Source: Armatimonadota bacterium
GTDB lineage: Bacteria; Armatimonadota; DTGP01; JAKQQT01
Length of the DNA: 64,000 bases
Assembly: GCA_036504095.1 (NCBI GenBank)
Contig: DASXVS010000041.1
Span: 1-64,000 of the forward strand
Direction of reading: 5' to 3'
In this document: positions 1 to 8,900 of the stretch, piece by piece
Numbering within the stretch: position 1 is the stretch's first letter
Layout: every line of letters begins with the position of its first letter
Notes under the pieces: generated by a model
What the model was told of the DNA's origin: nothing
Seen by the model: only the letters and a program-made list of their open reading frames with translations
Database searches by the model: none
Translations under genes and position numbers: made by a program

Positions 1-1
1 C

Positions 2-370
2 GGCAGTCAGCGTAATTTCGGCAACAACTGGTGGTTCCCCAGCATGACAAGCAAATATGGAGAACCAATGAGCACGATCCGATTCGAGCTCATGCGCGAG
101 GGGCTAGAGGACCATGAATATCTATGTATGCTCAGCGACCAGATTAACAGGACGAAAAAGTCGCCAAAGAGCGAAAGTAGTTCCGCAGTATTGGCGCGAG
201 GTAAAGCGCTTCTCAAACGAGCGGAAGCAGCAGGCGGCAGCTACATGGGTGCGGGTGGGGAATACTACTTTGAGGGCTATCTCCAGGATCCCATCAAACT
301 GCTAGCGCTTCGACATGACATCGGAGAGTTTCTCGGAGCAAATGGGACATCACGACAAGTGAAGCGATGA
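2..370 (+). CDS. C-terminal fragment of a DUF4091 / GH123-like protein (5' end outside window)
   Basis: The frame is open from base 2 of the window, so this is the last 122 residues of a longer protein; the first ATG at 44 is internal. The stretch around PMSTIRFELMREGLEDHEYL matches the conserved end of DUF4091 (glycoside hydrolase 123-like catalytic region), where an S-x-R-x-E-x-x-R-x-G-x-E-D-x-E-Y-L run closes the TIM barrel. About 75 residues follow, rich in Lys and Ser, with no further motif. Members of this family are usually exported and act on glycans. The assignment rests on this one motif, and substrate cannot be inferred. Confidence 0.6.
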   Translation, partial: GSQRNFGNNWWFPSMTSKYGEPMSTIRFELMREGLEDHEYLCMLSDQINRTKKSPKSESSSAVLARGKALLKRAEAAGGSYMGAGGEYYFEGYLQDPIKLLALRHDIGEFLGANGTSRQVKR

Positions 371-791
371 TTAAGTTCACTCTGATCGTCATTATCAATA
401 TCGATAAACAGGATATGAATGATACAAAACCATCCTGGCGATTTTTGCACAACCCCCGCCAGTGTAAATTCAGTCTATCGGTTTATCGTAATCTTCTTGC
501 AAAACACTGCCCGGGCTTCTTGTATCGCCTTCCAATTGCACCGCACTGGCGCTCTCCCTTCACTTCGGATGACTCCTTTCCTGGAGTTCATCCTATCATC
601 TCACGTGGGCCAGTTTTCCGGGGGAGGCCCATGGCGACGATCGAAAGCATGCTGGCGCCATGGTTTGAGGGGGGACGCTGGGCAGCAGGCGAACCGCAAG
701 AAGCCTGGAATCCCGCGTAGCCGTTGACAGGCAGGGGGTTGGAGGCTGGATTCCGAAATCCAACCTCCAATCTCCAACTTCCCACCTCCAG
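371..791. other. 421-bp intergenic stretch, no gene seen
   Basis: It lies between a plus-strand gene end and a minus-strand gene end. Short open frames here have no family resemblance, no convincing ribosome-binding site and a composition unlike the neighbouring genes. The GC content drops in roughly 371-520, unlike the rest of the window. The last 60 bases hold a heptamer repeat listed separately. Confidence 0.6.
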
Positions 792-794
792 CTA
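735..794 (-). repeat. Stop-anchored heptamer repeat hairpin (TTGGAGG type)
   Basis: Read on the minus strand, directly after the TAG stop of the deacetylase gene, the sequence divides into phased 7-mers: CTGGAGG, TGGGAAG, TTGGAGA, TTGGAGG, TTGGATT, TCGGAAT, CCAGCCT, CCAACCC. The last units are the inverse of the earlier ones, so TTGGAGGTTGGATT pairs with AATCCAGCCTCCAA (one G-U pair) around a TCGG loop. It may act as the 3' hairpin of the deacetylase transcript. There is no T-tract. Confidence 0.75.
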
Positions 795-2189
795 CCGCCC
801 CAGAAGGACCGCTTCCTTCACGCCCAGCGCTTGAAGCGCGGAGATCAGGGCCTCGCGGCGGCAGAGGTGATTGGTTTTGCCCAGGACCGGCGTGCCGTCG
901 GTCTTCCAGCCGATGAAGGTGGCGAGGCGCCTGCCGCGCTGCCAGACGGCGGCCTCCACGGGCGCGCCTTCGTGCAGAATCTGCTCCGAACCCACCACGG
1001 CGAACGATGTTTCCGGCCACAGCACCTTGATCCCATCCGGCGAGACGCCGATCCACGGCTGGTAGGCGACTATGTAAGCGTGGTCCGGATTGCCGATCAC
1101 CAAGGGGCGCCCCGTCCACTCCCACTGCCGCTCCGGCGGGGCCTTACCGGCGAGCGTCGCGTTGAACAGCATGTCCGGCACGATGATGCCGCCCAGATCG
1201 TCGGGATTATCCGGATTGGGGATGATTCCGGCCCAGACCTCGTTCGTGAGCGTGATGGGCAGGCCGTCCGGCGATTCCGTGTGGACTTTGGCCGCGGTGG
1301 GAATCTTCACCGTCGTGCCGGCGGGCAGGGTTGCGGGACGGGCGTCCTCGCCTTTCCAGCGGGCGAGGATATCCTCGAGGCGGAACGGCGCGAAGCGGGC
1401 CAGGAACAGGCGGTCGGCGGGCGCGGCATCCCACGCGCGCGCCTCGCCCCAGGCGGCCTCGTAGCCGGCGTCCGCGACCATCTGCGCCGTCTGCTCGTCG
1501 CCGTTTCCTTCGGTGTAGGCGAAATAGCGGCACGGCTTGCCCATTTCCTTTTCGATGGACGCTTTGGAATCGGTCAACTGCCTGCGGACTTCGTCCGGGG
1601 TGAGTATGCGGAGATCTGCGGGGTGGTCCACCGTGTGAGAGCCGATTTCCACGAGGCCAGAATCCTGCATCTCGCGGAGCTGGTCCCAGGTGCAATGCCC
1701 CTTCTCGGTCTTCACGCCGACCTTGCCGGTGTGGACGAACTGGGTGGAGTGGAAACCGAATTTGCGCAGGATCGGGAAGGCGTTCTCGTAGATGCCCACG
1801 GTGTTGTCGTCGAACGTGAGTGCGATGGGCCTGGGAGGGAGGAGCTTGCCGGATTTCAAGTGCTCGACCACGTCCGAGAGCGGGACCACGTTGGCGCCCG
1901 CGTCCTTGATCGCCTGCATCTGTTCTTCGAACGCACGGGTCGTCAGGTCGAACCAGACCTGCTTGCGCGGGACGACATCGTGATACATGATGACGGGTAT
2001 CTCGTCCTTGCCGGCGGTCCACACGCGATCCGATGCGGGCAGTTCCGCCACTTCGGGCTTTGACGGCGCTTTGAGCCGTGGCGGGTGGACGACGATGGGC
2101 GTCCGGTTCAGGCTCGGGCCGTAATAGAGGTATGCGGCCACTCCGCCAACGATAAGCAGGGCTATCAGGGGTACGATCAGACGCTTCAC
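792..2189 (-). CDS. NodB-type polysaccharide deacetylase with a degenerate phosphodiester-glycosidase tail
   Basis: The 465-residue product has an N-terminal membrane anchor or signal (residues about 3-21). A carbohydrate esterase 4 domain follows at about 62-260: IPVIMYHDVV, the metal-binding TFDDN near residue 125 (TFDDG is usual) and the histidine motif GSHTVDHP near 182. It is expected to remove N- or O-acetyl groups from a cell-surface polysaccharide. The C-terminal 165 residues are not a standard NodB partner; they align with the NAGPA domain of the adjacent gene (shared GRPLVI, an Ile-Val-x-Tyr-x-x-Trp segment, VLGKTN versus VLGATD, KEAVLL versus REAVLL) but stop before the catalytic Asp-Ser/Gly-Gly end. 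The start overlaps the upstream gene's stop by 4 bases, so the two are translationally coupled. Confidence 0.85.
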   Translation of the reverse strand: MKRLIVPLIALLIVGGVAAYLYYGPSLNRTPIVVHPPRLKAPSKPEVAELPASDRVWTAGKDEIPVIMYHDVVPRKQVWFDLTTRAFEEQMQAIKDAGANVVPLSDVVEHLKSGKLLPPRPIALTFDDNTVGIYENAFPILRKFGFHSTQFVHTGKVGVKTEKGHCTWDQLREMQDSGLVEIGSHTVDHPADLRILTPDEVRRQLTDSKASIEKEMGKPCRYFAYTEGNGDEQTAQMVADAGYEAAWGEARAWDAAPADRLFLARFAPFRLEDILARWKGEDARPATLPAGTTVKIPTAAKVHTESPDGLPITLTNEVWAGIIPNPDNPDDLGGIIVPDMLFNATLAGKAPPERQWEWTGRPLVIGNPDHAYIVAYQPWIGVSPDGIKVLWPETSFAVVGSEQILHEGAPVEAAVWQRGRRLATFIGWKTDGTPVLGKTNHLCRREALISALQALGVKEAVLLGR

Positions 2190-3109
2190 GATGGGTTCCC
2201 TCTTACACCTGAGTCGATCACGATCAGTGCGTGCGGCACGGGGCGGCTGGGCATGTCGCGCCGGCTGTGGCCGCTTACCAGAATCCTGTCTCTCCAGACG
2301 AGCGATGTGCTGAATCCGGAGTCGAGCAGCACGGCTTCGCGGATATCAAGTTTCTTCAGTGCCGTTGCGAGGCGACGGCTGTCGATGCTGTAGTCCGTGG
2401 CTCCCAGAACGATGCGGTCCGCCGTGTCGATGCCGACGAAGGCGCGGCGGCGGAAATCCATCGCGTCCGCAACGCAGTTCGCGCGAATGGATTCCTCGGT
2501 TTCGGGTTCGCCGTTGTGGACGAGCCAGCCGCCCGCGAGGAACGCGTCCGTCACGCCGGGGAGCACGCGGCGCAACGCATCCTCGGAGTCCCCCATCCAC
2601 ATCGCGTAGGGCACAATGGCGATTTGCGCGCCGTCCAGGATCACCAGCGGGCGGCCCACGCAGCGCGGCGCGTCGCTGGGATCGACCGGGGCGTATTCGT
2701 GGCTCGCTCCGGTAAGAAGCGGGCCGATCATCTTGTTTCCGCGGCCGGCGACGCGCGCATCGCTGAAGAATGTGCCGTTCAGCCCGCCAACGCCGCCCAC
2801 GCGGGTGATCATATCCGAGACCATATCGCGTGATGCGCTGCGCACCGTGGTGAGGGTTCCGCCGCGGACGTAATACAACCGCTTCCGGCGAACGGGGATG
2901 GAACCGCTCTCCGCGGGGGACACGGCGAGCTTGATGATGGGGTGGTCCTGGAGCGCGGCCAGGACCTCGGGATCGGTGGTCGCCGTCGCGACGGGGCCGG
3001 GCGTTACCCCGGGGGCCGGTCGGGCGGCGGGCTTCTCGCGGTGGCAGCCGCACAGGGTGACCGCAACGGCCGCCGCCGGAAGGAAGATTCTGAGTACCGA
3101 TGGTCGCAA
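2186..3109 (-). CDS. Phosphodiester glycosidase (NAGPA / DUF2233) lipoprotein
   Basis: The 307-residue product begins with a lipoprotein signal (MRPSVLRIFLPAAAVAVTL then CGC, lipid attachment at about Cys21 or Cys23). The rest is one NAGPA domain: GGLNGTFFSD near residue 110 (the NGTFF/NATFF motif), GRPLVILDG, and the closing REAVLLDSGFSTSLVW, equivalent to the LDGGGSS catalytic end of the family. These enzymes hydrolyse sugar-phosphodiester links, as in uncovering enzyme, and in bacteria act on cell-wall polymers outside the membrane. It is the first gene of a two-gene operon with the deacetylase, whose C-terminus is a broken copy of the same domain. Confidence 0.82.
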   Translation of the reverse strand: MRPSVLRIFLPAAAVAVTLCGCHREKPAARPAPGVTPGPVATATTDPEVLAALQDHPIIKLAVSPAESGSIPVRRKRLYYVRGGTLTTVRSASRDMVSDMITRVGGVGGLNGTFFSDARVAGRGNKMIGPLLTGASHEYAPVDPSDAPRCVGRPLVILDGAQIAIVPYAMWMGDSEDALRRVLPGVTDAFLAGGWLVHNGEPETEESIRANCVADAMDFRRRAFVGIDTADRIVLGATDYSIDSRRLATALKKLDIREAVLLDSGFSTSLVWRDRILVSGHSRRDMPSRPVPHALIVIDSGVRGNPS

Positions 3110-3472
3110 GGCGCGCTCCTGGGAAGGGATTACACTTGGAGTTTAGCACGGTGCGGGCGGTTGGCCGTGAAGCCGGCCAGCGACCGGGCACTGAAGTACC
3201 CGTCTGGAGGGCCTTCGGCCGATCGTCCTCCGGACGACAGAGATGGCGGTCACCCGTGTGTTTTGTGCTCTGCAGGAATGGATTTTTCGTTCAGAATGGC
3301 GCGACCTCAGCACCATCATTGGCCCCGAACCCCAATACCGTCCATTTGAGGCCGTCTCACGCGCTCACGTCCGTGGGAGGAATCCCACGGCAGAGTGGCC
3401 TTCGGCCGTGATGCCCGTGAACGGGCAGAGGATCGAGGCCATTCATGGCGTTCGCGGCCGAAGGTCCAAAAC
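3110..3472. other. 363-bp intergenic stretch with hairpin-rich repeats, no gene seen
   Basis: No open frame here is supported. The stretch holds the dispersed element listed at 3184-3249. It also holds a second cluster of short inverted repeats around 3368-3470 (CCGTGGGAGGAATCCCACGG, GGCCTTCGGCC, GCCCGTGAACGGGC and GGCCGAAGG). None is followed by a T-tract. Confidence 0.6.
3184..3249. repeat. Dispersed triple-hairpin element, copy 1
   Basis: Three short hairpins in a row: one centred on ACTGAAGT, one on GGCCTTCGGCC, and one on TCGTCCTCCGGACGA. The same order and nearly the same bases recur at 36709-36772, about 80% identical by eye over 62 bases, which marks this as an interspersed intergenic family similar in style to REP elements. 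Confidence 0.7.
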
Positions 3473-4414
3473 CTATCGCAGGTACATTTTCGTGGTTTTG
3501 GCGGCGTAGTGGTCCTGGAAGGCGGCGCCGTCGAAGCCGGGATCGTCGTCGGGGATTTCCGCGAGCGCTACCGTGGCGCCGCCCCTCTCGCGGGAGATGC
3601 GGCCGGCGAGGAGGATCTTGACGCTTTCCGTTATGTCCGGGACCGGGACGATGAACGGCGCGCCGGTTTTGACGGCATCGCATACGAGGTCGAGCATCGG
3701 GTGGTAGATGATGCCCGTGTCCACGCAGTACTGGTATGTCGATTTGGTGGTTGTGATAACGACTTCGAACGGCTGCCACACACCGATGCAGAGGTTGTAG
3801 ACCGCGCTCTGGCCGGAGTCGAGGCGCACGAAGTAGGTCTCCGAGCGCGCGCCGCCGACCTCGCCGCATCCGCAACAGGTTACAGATACCGCGCCCGGTC
3901 CCAGCAGGCCGCCGATGGTTTCCGCCGCGTGGATCGCGTAGTCGAAGTCGTTCACGCCGGATGTGGCGTATACGTTGACGATCTCGCCGCGCTCCTCAAC
4001 CGGGATAGCCAGGAAATCCGTGGTTTCCTTCACGTATCGCAGTGAGGAACTGCCGAGTATCACCGCGCCGGCGGCGGCGAGCGCTTCGACCTTCCCGCAG
4101 TCGGCAATATTGCCGACGATGGGCTTGTCGATGAAGACCGGCTTGCCGCGGTCGATGAACGGCTGGGCCTGTTCGACGTGCTTGTCCCAGTTGACGCCCT
4201 GGATGAAGCCGACGTCCACCGAGTCGGCGAGTTCCTCGATGGTGGCGCAGCGCTTGTCGAGGCCGTGGTTCCGGATGAACGCCTCGACCTCCTCGTCGCC
4301 GCGGAAGGAGTCGTTGTAGACGGCGGCGTACCGGGCGCGATCGCCCTGCCGGAAGTAGGCGCTGAACGCCAGCGGGTGGGACGTGTCGATATTCACTACG
4401 CCGATGCGAATCAT
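3473..4414 (-). CDS. Gfo/Idh/MocA-family sugar dehydrogenase (cytoplasmic)
   Basis: Start chosen at the ATG of MIRIGVVNIDTSHPLAF because GAGGAGG lies just upstream; a longer frame to 4534 adds 40 residues with no homology and passes the ribosome-binding site. The 313-residue product has the N-terminal Rossmann fold (IRIGVVNID in place of a classical GxGxxG) and VFIDKP in the position of the catalytic EKP motif, followed by the beta-sheet substrate domain. There is no signal peptide, unlike the three Tat-exported relatives at 42-48.6 kb. It probably oxidises a sugar or polyol with NAD(P). It is transcribed divergently from the GntR/LacI-type regulator, and the shared promoter region suggests control by that regulator. 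Confidence 0.8.
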   Translation of the reverse strand: MIRIGVVNIDTSHPLAFSAYFRQGDRARYAAVYNDSFRGDEEVEAFIRNHGLDKRCATIEELADSVDVGFIQGVNWDKHVEQAQPFIDRGKPVFIDKPIVGNIADCGKVEALAAAGAVILGSSSLRYVKETTDFLAIPVEERGEIVNVYATSGVNDFDYAIHAAETIGGLLGPGAVSVTCCGCGEVGGARSETYFVRLDSGQSAVYNLCIGVWQPFEVVITTTKSTYQYCVDTGIIYHPMLDLVCDAVKTGAPFIVPVPDITESVKILLAGRISRERGGATVALAEIPDDDPGFDGAAFQDHYAAKTTKMYLR

Positions 4415-4532
4415 AGTGTGGCGCCTCCTCAAGCGCCGAAGCACGGCAGTCTTTCCCGGGGTGGGGCGCCAGGACGGGGCCGTCGGGCCGACCTGCCTCA
4501 CCGGATAGGGAATTGAAGGTGCTCCGGGCGGC

Positions 4533-4553
4533 AACGGGCAGGATGCCCGTTTT
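4533..4553 (+). terminator. Terminator-like hairpin upstream of the regulator promoter
   Basis: AACGGGCA, a GGA loop, then TGCCCGTTTT forms an 8-bp stem followed on the plus strand by a short T-run. It would block plus-strand read-through into the regulator promoter. On the minus strand it lies in the leader of the dehydrogenase and has no T-run. Confidence 0.5.
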
Positions 4554-4589
4554 GCTTTGGATCATTTGGACAACGGATTGAGGGGGCAC

Positions 4590-4638
4590 TAGACAGCCGG
4601 TAAAAATGATTATATAATTATGCTGTCTTTGACAGCAA
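4590..4638. promoter_or_regulatory. Overlapping divergent promoters with palindromic operator
   Basis: Plus strand: TAGACA (4590-4595), 17 bp, TATAAT (4613-4618), a near-consensus sigma-70 promoter with start near 4625. Minus strand: TTGCTG (4638-4633), 18 bp, TATAAT (4614-4609), pointing to the dehydrogenase. A perfect palindrome, TGCTGTC-TTT-GACAGCA, fills 4621-4637, covering the plus start site and the minus -35. An extra half-site AGACAGC (4591-4597) overlaps the plus -35. This is the layout expected for autoregulation by the adjacent GntR-type protein. Confidence 0.75.
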
Positions 4639-4651
4639 GCGTTGTCTGCGG

Positions 4652-5824
4652 GTGGCGCAGCGGCCCGCGATTTCCCGGAACTGGACACTGGCGCACATGA
4701 ACTCGGCTTTCTATCCCAAACGTCCGCCCTGCGATCCCGCGAACCCCATGCCGCGGTACCAGCAGCTGCGCGACTGGCTCGAAACGCAGATCCGGTCGGG
4801 GGCGCTCAGCAAGGGCGACAAACTCCCGGCTGAGCGGGAGTGGGCGCCCGCGTTGGGGGTCAGCCAGATGACGCTCAACCACGCCATCCAGGGTCTGGTC
4901 CGCGATGGGTTCATCATCCGCGAAGTGGGTCGCGGCACGTTTATCGCCGACCTCGAAAAGCCGGTGGTGCCGGCGCACATCGGCCTGGTGCTGCACTGGC
5001 GCAAGGATTCGGATGGCGGGCACTACGGCGCGTCGATGCTTCACGGGATCTACAACCTGGCGGCCACCCGGCCCGCCAAGTTCTCGTTTGCGTGGGGGGC
5101 GGAGGGCGCGGATCCACCGCCGGAGTACTATGTGGACCTGGCGGCGGAGATGGGTGTGGATGGTCTGCTGCTTGTGATGCCACCCGCTTACGCTCTGCCG
5201 CAAATCCTCACGTTGCAGGAGACCGGGCTTCCATTCATCGTGGCCGGCGCGTCATGGGAGTCCTACGCGATCGCGAGCGTGGACTTCGACAACGGGACCG
5301 GGGCGGAACTCGCGGCGCGCCACCTGCTGGAACTGGGCCACCGCCGGATCGGCATCGTGAACGGGGCCACGTACCTGCGCTCGTCCATGGTCCGCACGGC
5401 GCGTTTCCAGCGAGTGCTGGAAGAGGCGGGCATCCCGGCCTCATCCTCCTACGAGGTCACGTCTTCATCTTTCCAGATGGATGCCGGCGCAACCCGCCGG
5501 CTGAAGGAACTGTCGATGTCCGGCGATGGGCCCACCGCGTGGTTCGCCGCCGGCTATTACCTGTCCATGCAAACCGTGGAAATGATGCAGAGCCTCGGCC
5601 TGCACATCCCCACGGACGTGTCTGTGGTGGGGTTTGGCGACCCATACACAGCCGCTTACATGAACCCACCGCTCACGACTGTGCGGCACCCCATCGAGGC
5701 GTTAGGAGAGTTGGCAACCACGCGCCTGCTGGACGATGTGGCCCGCGGCGCACAATCGAGCGAAACCGACATGCTGCCCGTGGAATTCGTGATTCGCGAG
5801 TCCACGGCCCCACCTCGGAAATGA
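4652..5824 (+). CDS. GntR-type transcription regulator with LacI-like sugar-sensing domain
   Basis: The 390-residue product is drawn from the GTG at 4652; an ATG at 4697 (MNSAFYPKRP) is an equally possible start, as neither has a strong ribosome-binding site. Residues about 30-100 form a GntR winged helix (PRYQQLRDWLETQIRSG, LPAEREWAPALGVSQMTL, VGRGTF). Residues about 105-385 form a periplasmic-binding-protein-like effector domain of the LacI/GalR type (DFDNGTGAELAARHLLELGH, VSVVGFGDPYTAAYMNPPLTT). The architecture is that of AraR-like regulators of sugar use. It should bind the palindrome at 4621-4637 and be released by a sugar ligand. A hairpin follows its stop. Confidence 0.88.
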   Translation: MAQRPAISRNWTLAHMNSAFYPKRPPCDPANPMPRYQQLRDWLETQIRSGALSKGDKLPAEREWAPALGVSQMTLNHAIQGLVRDGFIIREVGRGTFIADLEKPVVPAHIGLVLHWRKDSDGGHYGASMLHGIYNLAATRPAKFSFAWGAEGADPPPEYYVDLAAEMGVDGLLLVMPPAYALPQILTLQETGLPFIVAGASWESYAIASVDFDNGTGAELAARHLLELGHRRIGIVNGATYLRSSMVRTARFQRVLEEAGIPASSSYEVTSSSFQMDAGATRRLKELSMSGDGPTAWFAAGYYLSMQTVEMMQSLGLHIPTDVSVVGFGDPYTAAYMNPPLTTVRHPIEALGELATTRLLDDVARGAQSSETDMLPVEFVIRESTAPPRK

Positions 5825-5828
5825 GAAA

Positions 5829-5883
5829 CGACTGAGGCTGCGGCGAGACAGTTTCTACCCCGTTATCGCCGCAGCCTCAGTCG
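5829..5883. terminator. Perfect 18-bp stem-loop after the regulator gene
   Basis: Positions 5829-5846 and 5866-5883 are exact inverse complements with a 19-base loop, beginning five bases after the TGA stop. There is no T-tract, so Rho-independent termination is uncertain; it may mark the 3' end of the message or protect it. Confidence 0.65.
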
Positions 5884-5925
5884 AATCCTAGCCCCGCCCG
5901 GATGGGCGGTACCAAAGGTAACAAC

Positions 5926-8900
5926 ATGACACTTCGCAAATGGATTTTTCCAGTGGCGCTCGCAGCAGCGGCTCTGGGAACTACCGCAAGGGCACAGATC
6001 GTCTCGGGACCGATGACGAATCTCACCAAAGGGTCGGTTCTCGGCGACTTCGTTCCGCGCATCAGTTTCGACGGCTCCATCGTCGCCTATACCAATTCCA
6101 CCGCTTTCACCGTGAGCGGCACATCCAACCAGAGCGTACTGCCTGGCCTGGTGATGCGCAGCAACGACGTGTGGACGGTGAAGAGCGACGGGACCGGACG
6201 CACCCGGCTCGCCGGAGGCCCGCACGAGAACAACTCGGAAGAGTGGCCCTGTCCGTCGCCGAACGGCCGCTACATCGCGATGCATAATTTCTGCGGATCC
6301 AGCACAACTCCCGCCGGAAATGGCACGGGCCCAACGCGCCTCTTCGTTTACGATACGCTTCTCGGGACGTGGACACAGATGTCCAACTACGGGGTCCCCG
6401 GCTCAACGAACGGCTATGAGTCCTATCCGGTCTGGAGCCCCGACGGTACCAAGATCGCTTTCGCTTCCCAGCGCAACTCGATCTCCGGCGCCGGAACCGG
6501 CAGCCCGCCGCAGTTCCAGGGCTATCAGCTATTCATTATGAACGCCGTGGACGCCAACGGGAACCTGACTCCCGAATCGGCCACGAACGTGCCCATCCAG
6601 TTGACGAATTTCTCCGGCACGGCGGCCGGAGCTCTGGGCACCGGCAACCGCCAGAGGTTCACCGCGGACGGCCTGCACCTCGTCTTCTCCGCGCAGAGCT
6701 ATGACCGGCAATGGACCGCCACCACTCCGCCTCCGGCCAAGCCGTGGCCGATGTACTGGGATCTCTTCAAGTGCGACATCACGGATAACGACGGCGACAA
6801 AATGGGCGACAACATGGTCCGCCTTACCGACAACGTGCTGTTGAGGACGCCCGGCGCCACTGCGCTCCCCACGCTGCTGAACCCGTGCCAGGGGGCGGTC
6901 AACGGCGAGATCTACTTCGACGCCGGCCTCTACCCCGACAACGGCAAGTTCCATATCTACGCCATCGACGACCAGGACAACACGCAGGGCCAGGCGGCGA
7001 TCATCGCCAATAAGGGCCTCCGCCAGATCACCAGTTCAAATGGGAATGAGGATTATCCTTCCGCCACGGCGGACAAGCTCGTCTTCCGCACCCAGGATCC
7101 CGGCCAGTTCTTCGAAAACCGGCTCGGCGTCGGCAACCAGGATATCGGCATGCTCCCGCTCACCCCGGTTCCGGCCGCCGGAACCGCGCTCGGCAGCGTT
7201 TCAGGCGTGATCGTGGCCGACGGGGGGCAGCCGCTCGCGAACGAGACCGTTGAACTGTGGAGCGGTTTTGCCACCGCCCCCATCGCCACCACGGTCACCG
7301 GGACCGACGGCGCCTACGCTTTCCCCGGCCTTGAACCCGGCGCCTACCTGCTGAAATACCTGTCGGCTCCGGCCGGCGCGGCGGCGACGTTCGATACCAG
7401 GAACAGCACCTACACGACCGTCACACGCGGCTTCAACCTTGTACCGGGCGCTAACCTGACCGTTGACGCCTTCACTTCCCTTTCGCTTGCCGGTCGCCCG
7501 GTTGCCCCAGTCGCGACCATTGTGGACCCGACCGCCGCCAGCCCGTCCGTGAGCATCCGCTGGGCTCTCAGCGGCAATTCGACCGTGGGCGGCATCACCT
7601 TCACGCCGATCGGCTACAATGTGTACCGCGCCCCCGCGGAAACCGGTCCCTGGACCAAGATCAACGCCACGCCGGTGCCGCACATCGCGCCTCTGGAGTA
7701 CGTAGATACGACCCCCGGCGACATCACTCAGGCGTTCTACGCCGTCACCCTCGCCGGGCTGAGTGAGACCGCGCCGGCCGTTGACCCGTCCGTGGTCATC
7801 AATGAGAGCGCCCGGTCCGAAGTCGCCCAGGCCACCAACAACCTCCTCAAGAACCCGTCGTTCGAGCAGGTGGATTCAACCACCGGCCTTCCGGTCGGGT
7901 GGGTGGTTCAGAGCCCTCGCAACACGGGCAAATGGGGCGTGGACGCCACCCAGGGCGCCGCCGGCGCCAGCGCTCTGTACCTGGAAGCCGTCAATCCGGG
8001 GCCGGATACGCCGGCCTACGGGCAGACCCTGTTAAATGAGGACCTTCCCTACGCGGTTCCGGTCACCCCGGGGCAGCCGATGGTGCAGGGCGTATTCTGC
8101 AAGTTGAGCGCCATCAAGACGAATGCGGCGTCGCGGACCAATCTGGCGATGGTGGCCGGCGACCCGAACCCGGGCGCTTATCTGTCCTACGACACCTCCT
8201 TTGACACGGGTGCGATTACCGGGGCGAACACCGCCGCGCCGGGCCAGACGAGCGTCTGGACGTGGCTCAACCAAGGGAACGTCTACATCTACCCGTACGA
8301 GTTCACCACCTACACCCGCTACTCCGTTTTGAGCGCTACGGAAGCGAACCAGATCGCCACGTACGGAGGCCGCATTTACTTCGACGAAGCACACTTCCAG
8401 GCGAAGCGTTCTCTCGCCACGGGGACCATCTACGGGCGCGTGGTGGACTCCGCCGGAAACAGCGTGTCCGGTGTTTCGGTTACAGCCGGCGGCCGGACGG
8501 CGCTGAGCAAGAGCAACGGCGTCTACGTCCTCACTAACGTCCCCACGGGACAGGCCACCGTTTCCATCTCGTACCCGGGACAGACCACCCGCACGGTGAC
8601 GGTGTGGAACGTCGGCGGCGCGTTCATCGATGACACTACGTTCACAGGGACGATCCCCCAGGCTGTCGGCGGCAATGTGACGTACTCAGACGGCACGCCT
8701 GCCGCGGGGGCAAGGGTCCGCATCCTCTTCGACTACTTCGCCGACATCAACCTGACCAACGCCCAGCCTGCCTATGAGGCCACTACCGACGCCGCCGGGG
8801 ATTATACGTTCGACCTGAACGCCTACGCCCCGTTCGCGCCGGACCTGACGCAGAAGGTGTGGGTGGCGGCGTCCAAGGGCGGCTATCAGTCCGCGTATGT

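Noticed and set aside
367-720. Two overlapping short open frames after the first gene
   Set aside because: No homology, poor start context and a lower GC content than genes in the window; treated as intergenic.
831-2063. A 410-codon open frame on the plus strand
   Set aside because: It is the antisense of the NodB deacetylase gene; the residues are Arg/Gly/Asp-rich with no family match, as expected for shadows in high-GC DNA.
4533-4553. This hairpin as the terminator of the dehydrogenase gene
   Set aside because: It lies upstream of that gene's start, not after its stop, and the T-run is on the opposite strand.
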